Source: Scatosoma sp045127595
GTDB lineage: Bacteria; Bacillota; Clostridia; Christensenellales; Borkfalkiaceae
DNA: 13,470 bases
Assembly (NCBI GenBank): GCA_045127595.1
Contig: JBGVQS010000007.1
Coordinates: 1-13,470 of the forward strand
Direction of reading: 5' to 3'
This document shows positions 1 to 6,508 of this stretch, piece after piece. Within the stretch, counting starts at the first letter, position 1, and each line of letters begins with the position of its first letter. A model generated the notes under the pieces. The model searched no databases, had not been told where the DNA came from, and saw nothing but the letters and a program-made list of their open reading frames with translations. The position numbers were made by a program, and so were the translations under genes.

Positions 1-313
1 CTTCACCTGTACGCATTTCGGCAATACGCCCCTGATGCAAACAGATACCGCCGATAATCTGCACGCGGAAGTGCTTCATATTCAGTACGCGCCACGCCGC
101 TTCACGAAGCGCCGCAAATGCGTCCGGCAAAATCTGATCGAGCGTTTCGCCCTTTGCAAGACGTTCCTTCAAAAGCGCCGTTTGGCTTTTCAGCTCGTCG
201 TCGCTCATTGCGGCATACTTATCTTCCAACTCCTCAACGCTGTCTGCAATCTTGTTCAGCTTCTTTAAGCTTGCTCTGCCGTCGCTGCCCAACAAATACT
301 TGATAAGTCCCAT
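1..313 (-). CDS. secA: Preprotein translocase ATPase SecA, N-terminal part (cut by window edge)
   Basis: SecA is the ATP-driven motor that pushes unfolded preproteins through the SecYEG channel at the inner face of the cytoplasmic membrane. Only the first 104 codons are present; the rest lies beyond the left edge. The reading begins MGLIKYLLGSDGRASLKKLN and ends with IGGICLHQGRIAEMRTGE. That ending is the conserved stretch just ahead of the SecA Walker A motif (usually followed by GKT), so the nucleotide-binding domain has just started at the edge. A GGAGAG ribosome binding site about 10 nt upstream supports the ATG at 313. A promoter and a leader of about 95 nt with hairpins lie upstream. 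metK is the next gene upstream in the same orientation, but a minus-strand terminator at 560-600 makes separate transcription likely. Family assignment is firm. Whether this is SecA1 or an accessory SecA2 cannot be told from the N-terminus. Confidence 0.93.
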   Translation of the reverse strand, partial: MGLIKYLLGSDGRASLKKLNKIADSVEELEDKYAAMSDDELKSQTALLKERLAKGETLDQILPDAFAALREAAWRVLNMKHFRVQIIGGICLHQGRIAEMRTGE

Positions 314-414
314 TGAAAAATTACTCTCCAACTGTTTATTTTTTGTTCCTTCGGGGCACCCCCTTTTCCAAAAGGAAAAGAAGCACGCAATCCCCGATTA
401 TCATTCACTATAAT

Positions 415-442
415 ATTGTACTATATTTTAGGCAATTTTCAA
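415..442 (-). promoter_or_regulatory. Probable secA promoter
   Basis: On the minus strand, TTGAAA (442-437) and TACAAT (420-415) are separated by 16 nt. This predicts a start near 408 and a leader of about 95 nt before secA. The leader contains a perfect 7-bp hairpin with an AAAA/TTTT loop at 363-380. It shows no recognised riboswitch. Confidence 0.55.
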
Positions 443-511
443 AGCGTTTTTTAACCGTTTTACGCATTTTTTTGCCTACCCACCCAAATTCTTACACAAA
501 AAACGAACTTT

Positions 512-540
512 TGAAACCTTTTTCAAAGAAAAAGTTTTCA
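512..540. repeat. A/T-rich inverted repeat between metK and secA
   Basis: CTTTTTC (518-524) and GAAAAAG (528-534) pair around an AAA loop. The stem can be extended outward by TGAAAC against GTTTTCA with a one-base bulge. It lies between the metK terminator and the secA promoter and looks like a small stand-alone inverted repeat. No function is evident. Confidence 0.45.
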
Positions 541-559
541 TTTTCCTACCCTTACAAAC

Positions 560-600
560 AAAAAGAGCACACACAAGATGTAAACCTTACGCGTATGCTC
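560..600 (-). terminator. Intrinsic terminator of the metK transcript
   Basis: Read on the minus strand, GAGCATACGCG (600-590) pairs with TGTGTGTGCTC (575-565) over 11 bp around a 14-nt loop and is followed by TTTTT (564-560). Three of the pairs are G-U wobbles on this strand and would be A-C mismatches on the other, so the hairpin works only for minus-strand RNA, the direction of metK. Its position puts the whole hairpin array at 627-854 inside a metK 3' UTR of roughly 400 nt. Confidence 0.6.
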
Positions 601-626
601 TCTTTCCCGTTAAATTTTTCCATCAT

Positions 627-854
627 TTCGCCATTAGGCGAAACTTCACTATCCGCAGGATAACTTCACTTACGAAGTAAACTTCACTATCCGCAGGATA
701 ACTTCACTTACAAAGTAAACTTCACTATCCGCAGGATAACTTCACTTACAAAGTAAACTTCACTATCCGCAGGATAACTTCACTTACGAAGTAAACTTCA
801 CTATCCGCAGGATAACTTCACTTACAAAGTAAACTTCACTTGCCCAAAGGGTAA
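627..854. repeat. Tandem array of 12 mini-hairpins separated by a constant 7-nt spacer
   Basis: The core is five tandem 38-bp units (641-830) plus a partial sixth. Each unit reads ACTTCAC, TATCC-GCA-GGATA, ACTTCAC, TTAC-(G/A)AA-GTAA, so two different perfect mini-hairpins alternate behind an identical 7-nt spacer. The array is capped at 627-642 by a third hairpin, TTCGCC-ATTA-GGCGAA, and at 840-854 by a fourth, TTGCCC-AAA-GGGTAA, each joined by the same spacer. The only difference between units is the GAA or AAA loop (units 1 and 4 against 2, 3 and 5). The period of 38 is not a multiple of three, so a repeated peptide is excluded. There are no unique spacers, so this is not CRISPR. It lies between metK and the metK terminator and is probably transcribed. 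Confidence 0.92.
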
Positions 855-861
855 ACTTAAT

Positions 862-896
862 TTTAGCGTGTTCTCCGTCAAGGAAAACACGCTAAA
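862..896. other. Long perfect stem-loop just after metK
   Basis: TTTAGCGTGTT (862-872) pairs with AACACGCTAAA (886-896) over 11 bp, with three more pairs inside (TCC/GGA) and a GTCAA loop. It starts 69 nt after the metK stop codon. Neither strand has a T-run directly after the stem; on the plus strand TTTTTT appears only about 8 nt further on. A 3'-end stabiliser or processing hairpin of metK mRNA is as likely as a terminator. Confidence 0.5.
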
Positions 897-964
897 CGCC
901 TTGCTTTTTTATTCAACCCATACCTGCCCCCACCAAATTGTGTTTTTGGGGTGGTTAATCCGTA

Positions 965-2128
965 TCAAAGATACTTCTTCAAGCTATCCACACGGTCGGT
1001 GCGTTCCCACGCGAAGCCGTCCCTACCGAAATGCCCGTAAGCCGCCGTCGCCGCAAAGACGGGAGCGCGAAGCCCCAGCTCGCGAATCAGCGCCGAAGGA
1101 CGCAGGTCAAATTCCTTGACGACAATGCTTGCCAGCGTTTCGTCGTCCAGCTTGCCCGTGCCGTGGCTATCCACAAATACGGATACGGGGTTGGCAACGC
1201 CGATGGCGTATGCTACCTGAATTTCCAACTCGTCCGCAAGCCCTGCCGCAACAAGGTTCTTTGCGATATAACGGCAAAAATACGCCGCACTTCTATCCAC
1301 TTTCGTAGGGTCTTTCCCCGAAAAAGCACCGCCGCCGTGCGCGCATCTGCCGCCGTATGTATCGACGATAATTTTTCTGCCCGTCAAGCCGCTGTCCCCT
1401 TCCGGACCGCCGATTTCAAATCTGCCCGTGGGATTGATATAAATTTTCGTATTTTCGTCCATTAAATTTGCGGGAACGATTTCGTCAATGACGAATTTTT
1501 TCATATCCGCGCGAATTTGTTCTTGCGATACCGTTGCGTCGTGTTGCGTGGAAACAACGACCGTATCCACTCGCTTTGCAACGCCGTCTACGTACTCGAC
1601 CGTAACCTGGGTTTTTCCGTCGGGACGAAGATACCCCAACACGCCGTTTTTCCGCACGTCCGTCAATCTCTTTGCCAAACGGTGGGATAAGGACAACGTC
1701 AAGGGCATCAGCTCTTTCGTTTCTCTGCAAGCGTAGCCAAACATCATACCTTGGTCGCCTGCGCCGAGCTGATCCGCTTCGTCGCCGCTTTCCGTCTTTC
1801 TTTCCAAAGACGCGTTTACCCCCATGGCAATATCGGGGGATTGTTGATGAATTGCCGTTACAATCTTGCATTTATCATATGCAAACGTACCGAAATCATA
1901 GCCGATTTCTTTGATAATTTCACGAGCTTTCGCCTCGTAATCAATGTTCGCGCTGGTCGTAACTTCGCCCATAATCAGCAAAGTATCAAACGCCGCCGCA
2001 CATTCGATTGCCGCCCGTGCCGTCGGGTCGACGGTTAAAATCGCGTCCAAAAGTCCGTCCGAAATGTTATCGCAAACTTTATCGGGATGTCCTTCCGTAA
2101 CGCTTTCGCTGGTAAAAAACTTTTTCAT
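965..2128 (-). CDS. metK: S-adenosylmethionine synthetase
   Basis: MetK makes S-adenosylmethionine from methionine and ATP in the cytoplasm, releasing phosphate and pyrophosphate. The protein has 387 residues, normal for the family. It opens MKKFFTSESVTEGHPDKVCD with the conserved HPDK at residues 14-17, has the first signature GAGDQG at 122-127 and the second, GGGAFSGKD, at 265-273. I placed the start at 2128, not at the upstream in-frame ATGs at 2239 or 2158, because the conserved N-terminus begins here and AGAGGA lies 8-9 nt upstream. A perfect TTGACA-17-TATAAT promoter lies about 110 nt upstream, and the leader holds a terminator-like hairpin. The radical SAM gene at 2342 is divergent and its enzyme would use the SAM made here, though that link is only positional. 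No SAM riboswitch class is recognisable. Confidence 0.97.
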   Translation of the reverse strand: MKKFFTSESVTEGHPDKVCDNISDGLLDAILTVDPTARAAIECAAAFDTLLIMGEVTTSANIDYEAKAREIIKEIGYDFGTFAYDKCKIVTAIHQQSPDIAMGVNASLERKTESGDEADQLGAGDQGMMFGYACRETKELMPLTLSLSHRLAKRLTDVRKNGVLGYLRPDGKTQVTVEYVDGVAKRVDTVVVSTQHDATVSQEQIRADMKKFVIDEIVPANLMDENTKIYINPTGRFEIGGPEGDSGLTGRKIIVDTYGGRCAHGGGAFSGKDPTKVDRSAAYFCRYIAKNLVAAGLADELEIQVAYAIGVANPVSVFVDSHGTGKLDDETLASIVVKEFDLRPSALIRELGLRAPVFAATAAYGHFGRDGFAWERTDRVDSLKKYL

Positions 2129-2205
2129 GTAAAAAATCCTCTTTTTAACATAGTTCATCGCCGCGCTTGGGATTTGCGACGAAGTTCCCACATAAAAAGC
2201 CGCGC

Positions 2206-2231
2206 AAAAAAACGCCCGACTTTTCTTCGGG
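2206..2231 (-). promoter_or_regulatory. Terminator-like hairpin at the 5' end of the metK leader
   Basis: On the minus strand CCCGA (2231-2227) pairs with TCGGG (2219-2215) and is followed by CG and seven Ts (2212-2206). The predicted metK start is close to 2231, so the hairpin would form from the first transcribed bases. Further into the leader, TGGGA and TCCCA can pair and the heptamer GCGCGGC occurs twice (2199-2205 and 2160-2166). This could be an attenuator or chance. No known riboswitch was recognised. Confidence 0.35.
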
Positions 2232-2237
2232 ACTATC

Positions 2238-2266
2238 ATTATAACTGTTTTTTTCTACTTTGTCAA
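2238..2266 (-). promoter_or_regulatory. metK promoter, perfect sigma-A consensus
   Basis: On the minus strand TTGACA (2266-2261), a 17-nt spacer and TATAAT (2243-2238) match the vegetative consensus at every position. The predicted start is near 2231. It is back-to-back with the promoter of the radical SAM gene, with 25 bp between the two -35 boxes. Confidence 0.85.
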
Positions 2267-2291
2267 CTTATTACGCAGGGCGTGCACACGC

Positions 2292-2320
2292 TTGCAAAAT
2301 TTTTTTATTCGTGATATACT
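2292..2320 (+). promoter_or_regulatory. Promoter of the radical SAM gene
   Basis: TTGCAA (2292-2297) and TATACT (2315-2320) are separated by exactly 17 nt. The predicted start is at about 2327. An ATG at 2330 would therefore be almost leaderless. The ATG at 2342, preceded by GGAAG with a 5-nt gap, is the better translation start. Confidence 0.75.
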
Positions 2321-2341
2321 ATATTTTGTATGGAAGATTTG

Positions 2342-3199
2342 ATGAACAACTGCAAACTTTGTCCAACCGAGTGCGGCGCGAACCGCAACGCGGGCGTCGG
2401 CGCATGCGGCGTTTCCGGCTTGCGTATCGCAAAATATTATTTGCACCCTTTTGAAGAACCTTGCATCTCCTTTAAAAAAGGTAGCGGCACTATCTTTTTT
2501 TGCGGTTGCAATCTTCGCTGCGTCTTTTGTCAAAATTACGAAGTTTCCCGCGCGCAGCGTGGGAAAGAAATTACGCCAAGCGAGCTTGCGGACATTTACA
2601 AACAACTCGAAGATATGGGCGCGGAAAACGTTTCTTTGGTAACTCCCTCCCATTTCATCCCATACCTGGTACGCTCATTTGAGATTTATCGACCGAAAAT
2701 CCCCGTTGTTTACAACACGGGTTCTTACGAAAAAATCGAAGCGTTACGCTTGATAGATCCCTACGTCGATATTTATTTGCCCGATTTAAAATTCTATTCC
2801 CCCATGCTTTCTAAACGCTATTTAGGAAAGGAAAATTATTTCGAAATCGCGAGCGAAGCTATCCGTTTCATGTCGAAAAAGGAACTGAACATGACGGAAG
2901 ACGGAAAAATGCTTTCGGGCTGTATCGTGCGGCATCTTGTTATGCCCCTTTGCACGTCGGATACCAAACAAATCCTAAAATGGATCAAACGGGAGCTTCC
3001 CCCATCCGTCTACGTCAGCTTGATGTGTCAGTATACTCCGTTTGGGAAAATCGACGGCATGAAAGAGCTTTCCCGCACCATTACCCCGCGGGAATACGCC
3101 GCGGCGCAAGAAACGGCGTTTGCTTTGGGCTTGGATAATCTGTTTTTACAGGAACGCGATTCCGTCGGCACGAAATATATCCCAAAATGGGATTTTTAA
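2342..3199 (+). CDS. Radical SAM protein of the PflX / pyruvate formate-lyase activase-like family
   Basis: A 285-residue radical SAM enzyme of the PflX group (uncharacterised homologues of pyruvate formate-lyase activating enzyme). Such proteins bind a 4Fe-4S cluster through CxxxCxxC and cleave S-adenosylmethionine to make a 5'-deoxyadenosyl radical; the substrate of this group is not established. The cluster motif CNLRCVFC is at residues 56-63. The N-terminus has the extra cysteines typical of the group (C4, C7, C11, C22, in CKLCPTEC and GACG), which could hold a second metal site. I prefer the ATG at 2342 over the in-frame ATG at 2330 because GGAAG lies 5 nt before it and the promoter's start point is about 2327. 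No glycyl-radical enzyme gene is adjacent, so activase function is not supported by context. A possible terminator overlaps the last codons. Confidence 0.88.
   Translation: MNNCKLCPTECGANRNAGVGACGVSGLRIAKYYLHPFEEPCISFKKGSGTIFFCGCNLRCVFCQNYEVSRAQRGKEITPSELADIYKQLEDMGAENVSLVTPSHFIPYLVRSFEIYRPKIPVVYNTGSYEKIEALRLIDPYVDIYLPDLKFYSPMLSKRYLGKENYFEIASEAIRFMSKKELNMTEDGKMLSGCIVRHLVMPLCTSDTKQILKWIKRELPPSVYVSLMCQYTPFGKIDGMKELSRTITPREYAAAQETAFALGLDNLFLQERDSVGTKYIPKWDF
3179..3197 (+). terminator. Possible terminator overlapping the end of the radical SAM gene
   Basis: ATCCCA (3179-3184) and TGGGAT (3188-3193) form a 6-bp stem with an AAA loop, continued by a five-T run (3193-3197). The hairpin lies in the last codons (IPKWDF) and the T-run reaches into the stop codon. 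The stem is short, so efficiency may be modest. Confidence 0.45.
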
Positions 3200-3202
3200 A
3201 GA

Positions 3203-3331
3203 CTACTTAAATACAACCGATTTCCATCGCGCGATTTTACTTGCAAGCTTAGCGGCTTGCGGGGGCGACGCGTACACGAGCGATTCTTCCGCCGCGCGAA
3301 TCTTTTTTAATAATTTTTGTTGTTTATTCAT
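3203..3331 (-). CDS. Doubtful small ORF, 42 residues, no recognised family
   Basis: An ATG at 3331 opens 42 codons ending TAG at 3203, beginning MNKQQKLLKKIRAAEES and ending IARWKSVVFK. It fills the 184-bp gap between the radical SAM gene and the ABC-F gene on the opposite strand. In its favour, codon use resembles the neighbours (GCG, TCG, GAA) and the peptide is basic and could form an amphipathic helix. Against it, there is no good ribosome binding site ahead of the ATG, unlike nearly every other gene here, and no clear promoter. Function unknown. Confidence 0.28.
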   Translation of the reverse strand: MNKQQKLLKKIRAAEESLVYASPPQAAKLASKIARWKSVVFK

Positions 3332-3383
3332 CAATAACACTTTGCCACTTTTATAAAAATCTTATACGGAGGCGCGTCGCTTC

Positions 3384-5273
3384 ATGCTGATTTCCGCAGA
3401 AAATTTAACCTTTGGGTTCAACGGTGAAACGCTGCTTGAAAACCTGAATTTTTCCATAAACGAAGAAGACCGTATCGGCTTGATCGGCGGCAACGGAGAA
3501 GGAAAAACTACCTTACTTCGCTTGATTTTGTCTCAACTTGAAACGGAGCAAGGAAAAATTTTTAAAAAGAACAATATTCGGATCGGCTACCTTGCGCAAA
3601 ACGGCGGGTACGACTCCGCAAACACCGTCTTTGAAGAAATGCGCGAAATTTTTGCCGAAGACGAGCAAATGATTTCCGCACTCCGCGAAACGGAAAAACA
3701 AATTTCTCAAACGCAGGAACATAGCCAAGAATACCGTGCCTTGGCAGCAAAATACGAAAGCTTGAACAAGCGAATTGCCGCGCGCGACAGCTACCATTTC
3801 GAAATTAAAATCCGCACCGTTTTAAACGGTATGGGGTTTGAAAACGTATACGAGCAGCAAATTTCCACCATGTCTGGCGGAGAAAAGACTCGTTTGAAAT
3901 TATGCCGATTACTTTTGGAAGAACCTGAGTTGCTCATTTTAGACGAACCGACCAACCACTTGGACGTTAAAACGCTATTTTGGCTGGAAGAATATCTTTC
4001 CACCTTCAAAGGCGCAATTTTGACCGTTTCGCACGATCGATATTTCTTGGATAAAACGGTCAACCGCATTTTTGAGTTGGAAAACAAACGCCTTTCCGCC
4101 TTTAAGGGGAATTACAGCAAATATAAAATTTTGAAAGCGGAAAAGACCGCGCACCTTTTGAAAGAATACGAAAAACAGCAGGAAGAACGTGCGCATATGC
4201 AAGAATACGTGGATAGAAATCTCGTCCGCGCGTCCACGACGAAAATGGCGCAATCCCGCCGCTTGGCTCTTGAAAAAATGGAGCTAATCGAAAAACCGCT
4301 ATTGCCCCCTACGCCACCGCTGTTCCGTTTTTCCTATGCGGAAAAGCCGTACGAAAACGTGCTTTCCGTGGAAAATTTACAGTTGGTTGCAGGCGAAAAA
4401 ACTCTATTGCACGACCTTTCTTTTGCCTTGAAGCGCGGAGAAAAATGCGCCGTTATCGGCGATAACGGTACGGGAAAATCCACCTTAATCAAGGAAATCG
4501 TTCGCGGTAAAAACCCGAACGCGAAACTTGGCAGATTTGTAAAAATTGCTTGCTACGATCAAGAGAACGCCAACCTGAATCCCCACAACAGCGTTTTGGA
4601 AGAATTGTGGGGCAGGCACGTTTTATGGGATCAAACGCGCGTCCGCACGGTGCTGGCGCAAGCCAAATTAGAAGCGGAAGACATAGACAAAAAAGTATAT
4701 ATGCTCTCGGGCGGCGAACGGGCGAAGCTTGCCCTTGCCGTATTTGAATGCGAGGGCGGCAACTTCCTTATTTTAGACGAGCCGACGAACCATTTGGACT
4801 TGCTTGCGCGGGAAAGCTTGGAAAACGCCTTAAAGGAGTTTGACGGCACGGTTTTATTCGTTTCGCACGACCGATATTTTATCCAAGCGATTGCAGGAAA
4901 AATTTTAGAGCTTGAAGACGGAAAGGGCACGCAATTTATCGGCACGTACGAAGAATACCGCGCTTTTAAAACGGCGCAAAAGGAAGCGCAAAATGCCGCT
5001 CAACGCATACCTGCCCCCACCCTTTCTGAAAATAAAGAAAATCATTACCGAAGCAAAGAGGAACGTGCGTTGGAAGCAAAACGCCGCGTGCGTATCAAGC
5101 AAATCGAAACGGAAATCGCCGCGCTTGAAGAGGAAGACGGCGCGCTTAACGAAGCGCTTGCCACGCCCGAGGTTACGGGAAATTTTGCACTTCTTACGGA
5201 AAAATGCAACCGTTTGGAAGAAATTAAAAACAAACTCGACGAACTGTACGCCGAGTACGAAAGGTTGATTTAA
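3384..5273 (+). CDS. ABC-F family ATPase (ribosome-associated type)
   Basis: ABC-F proteins have two ATPase domains and no membrane segments; those studied bind the ribosomal E site and affect translation, and some protect against antibiotics. This 629-residue protein has Walker A GGNGEGKTT (35-43), signature SGGEKTR (164-170), Walker B with LDEPTNHLD (186-194) and H-loop SHDRY (216-220). The second set is GDNGTGKST (359-367), LSGGERAK (441-448), LILDEPTNHLD (462-472) and SHDRY (494-498). The linker between the domains (about 235-315) is rich in charged residues and arginines, as expected for the ribosome-reaching P-site tRNA interaction motif. A C-terminal helical, probably coiled-coil extension runs from about 535 to 629. 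GGAGG lies 11 nt before the ATG. The decarboxylase gene follows after 16 nt, so the two are probably co-transcribed. The exact ABC-F subgroup, and whether it gives resistance, cannot be settled here. Confidence 0.93.
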   Translation: MLISAENLTFGFNGETLLENLNFSINEEDRIGLIGGNGEGKTTLLRLILSQLETEQGKIFKKNNIRIGYLAQNGGYDSANTVFEEMREIFAEDEQMISALRETEKQISQTQEHSQEYRALAAKYESLNKRIAARDSYHFEIKIRTVLNGMGFENVYEQQISTMSGGEKTRLKLCRLLLEEPELLILDEPTNHLDVKTLFWLEEYLSTFKGAILTVSHDRYFLDKTVNRIFELENKRLSAFKGNYSKYKILKAEKTAHLLKEYEKQQEERAHMQEYVDRNLVRASTTKMAQSRRLALEKMELIEKPLLPPTPPLFRFSYAEKPYENVLSVENLQLVAGEKTLLHDLSFALKRGEKCAVIGDNGTGKSTLIKEIVRGKNPNAKLGRFVKIACYDQENANLNPHNSVLEELWGRHVLWDQTRVRTVLAQAKLEAEDIDKKVYMLSGGERAKLALAVFECEGGNFLILDEPTNHLDLLARESLENALKEFDGTVLFVSHDRYFIQAIAGKILELEDGKGTQFIGTYEEYRAFKTAQKEAQNAAQRIPAPTLSENKENHYRSKEERALEAKRRVRIKQIETEIAALEEEDGALNEALATPEVTGNFALLTEKCNRLEEIKNKLDELYAEYERLI

Positions 5274-5289
5274 GGAGTAAAGGAATATT

Positions 5290-6456
5290 ATGGATAAACT
5301 GATTGATCGACTCCCTGAAAAATCGCATAAGGAATTATCGAACGGCAAGCTGTCGTTAGAAGCGGCGGAATTTTATACGTCCATGCAGGAACAAGCCAAG
5401 TATATGTTCGGCTACCCTGCCCACCGTTACCCCCTGTCTTTAAGGACGCAATATCTTTTGCTGCAACATTACACCGCGCCCTTTTCCAACAACTGCGGCG
5501 ACATTGACGAACAGGGCAACTACGCGATGGATACCAAGGATATTGAAAAGCGTATCGTCCAGCTCTATGCGGAAAAATTCTCGATGGGAGAAAGCTTTTG
5601 GGGATACGTAACGAGCGGCGGTTCGGAGAGCAACTCCTGCGGAATCGTGCTTGCATTCTCGCAAAACCCGAACGGAATTTTGTATTATTCAAGTTCGGCG
5701 CACTATTCGGTGGAAAAATACGCCAAGACGTACGAGCATGAAATTATCCCCTGTTTGCCCCACGACGTTTTGAACGTTAGGGCGCTGTTAGAAAGAATCA
5801 AATATAATTACGACGCGCGCGGAGCTGCGGCAAATTTACTGCTTACCCACGGCACGACAAAATACGGAGCGTGTGATGAAGTGGATGAAATCGTAACATT
5901 TTTACGCGCGCATAATATCCCCTATTATATCCACGTGGATGCGGCACTGTTCGGCGGTATTCCCAACAATCAAATGGGCGCGCCGCTGTTTCTTAACGCA
6001 AAAGAACGGGGCATCAATTCCATTTCCGTAAGTTTACATAAATACACGGGCTTCCCCGACGTTAAATCGGTGTTTGTCGCAACGGAAAAGCCGCGCGGAG
6101 AAACGGTTGCTTATATCGGACAGCACGACACGACGGTATCAGGCTCTCGCTCGATCCCTGCCTTTGCGCTTTTGAACCATATTACCGAGCAGTTAAACGA
6201 GCCGGACCCCGAACAATACGTGCGTAACGTGTATTTGTTTGAGTCCCTTTTAAAGGAAGCGAAAGTCCCCTATTACAAAGCGGAATTTTCAAACATTTTC
6301 GTAATCGATTCCCCGTCGGAAGAAATTTGTAAAAAGTATCAGCTTTCCTGTTTTGAAGAAGACGGAAAGCAAAAGGCGCACGTCATCATTTTCGCGAGTC
6401 ATTTCTTGAAAGAGATGCAAGAGCTGGTAACCGATTTAAAACAAGATTTACGCTAA
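5290..6456 (+). CDS. Group II PLP-dependent decarboxylase, histidine decarboxylase-like
   Basis: A cytoplasmic pyridoxal-phosphate enzyme of the group II decarboxylase family (glutamate, histidine and aromatic amino acid decarboxylases). The 388-residue length is closest to bacterial PLP-type histidine decarboxylases. Visible sites are the phosphate-binding GYVTSGGSESN (105-115), the ring-stacking His138 in SSSAHYS, the HVDAA motif with Asp217 for the pyridine nitrogen, and the cofactor lysine K251 in SVSLHKYTG. Family members commonly have S-x-H-K at this last site, as here. Ahead of the ATG lie AAGGAG and, closer, AAAGGA with a 5-nt gap. It follows the ABC-F gene by 16 nt and ends in a strong terminator. 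Histidine is the best guess for the substrate but not proven. No dedicated amino acid/amine antiporter is in the operon; the convergent neighbour is an OFA-type transporter. Confidence 0.85.
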   Translation: MDKLIDRLPEKSHKELSNGKLSLEAAEFYTSMQEQAKYMFGYPAHRYPLSLRTQYLLLQHYTAPFSNNCGDIDEQGNYAMDTKDIEKRIVQLYAEKFSMGESFWGYVTSGGSESNSCGIVLAFSQNPNGILYYSSSAHYSVEKYAKTYEHEIIPCLPHDVLNVRALLERIKYNYDARGAAANLLLTHGTTKYGACDEVDEIVTFLRAHNIPYYIHVDAALFGGIPNNQMGAPLFLNAKERGINSISVSLHKYTGFPDVKSVFVATEKPRGETVAYIGQHDTTVSGSRSIPAFALLNHITEQLNEPDPEQYVRNVYLFESLLKEAKVPYYKAEFSNIFVIDSPSEEICKKYQLSCFEEDGKQKAHVIIFASHFLKEMQELVTDLKQDLR

Positions 6457-6462
6457 AAACAC

Positions 6463-6491
6463 AAAACGGATAGCCGAAGCTATCCGTTTTT
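6463..6491. terminator. Bidirectional terminator between the decarboxylase and the OFA transporter
   Basis: AAAACGGATAGC (6463-6474) and GCTATCCGTTTT (6479-6490) form a perfect 12-bp stem with a CGAA loop. Five Ts end the plus-strand copy (6487-6491) and four end the minus-strand copy. The two convergent genes end 6 nt to its left and 18 nt to its right, so it can serve both. Confidence 0.92.
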
Positions 6492-6508
6492 CATTTACAA
6501 ACTTTTCG

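Noticed and set aside
336..404. 22-codon ORF (MIIGDCVLL...) in the secA leader, minus strand
   Set aside because: It begins only about 4 nt after the predicted transcription start, has no ribosome binding site and runs through the leader hairpins; it is probably chance.
641..840. Regular repeats that could suggest a CRISPR array
   Set aside because: The segments between repeats are identical, not unique; units are 38 bp in direct tandem with internal hairpins, and no cas gene is near.
2129..2239. N-terminal extension of metK by 37 codons
   Set aside because: The extra residues do not belong to the family, and a good ribosome binding site precedes the conserved start at 2128.
2330..2341. ATG at 2330 as the start of the radical SAM gene
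   Set aside because: It would be about 3 nt from the predicted transcript start without a ribosome binding site; the ATG at 2342 has GGAAG at the right distance.
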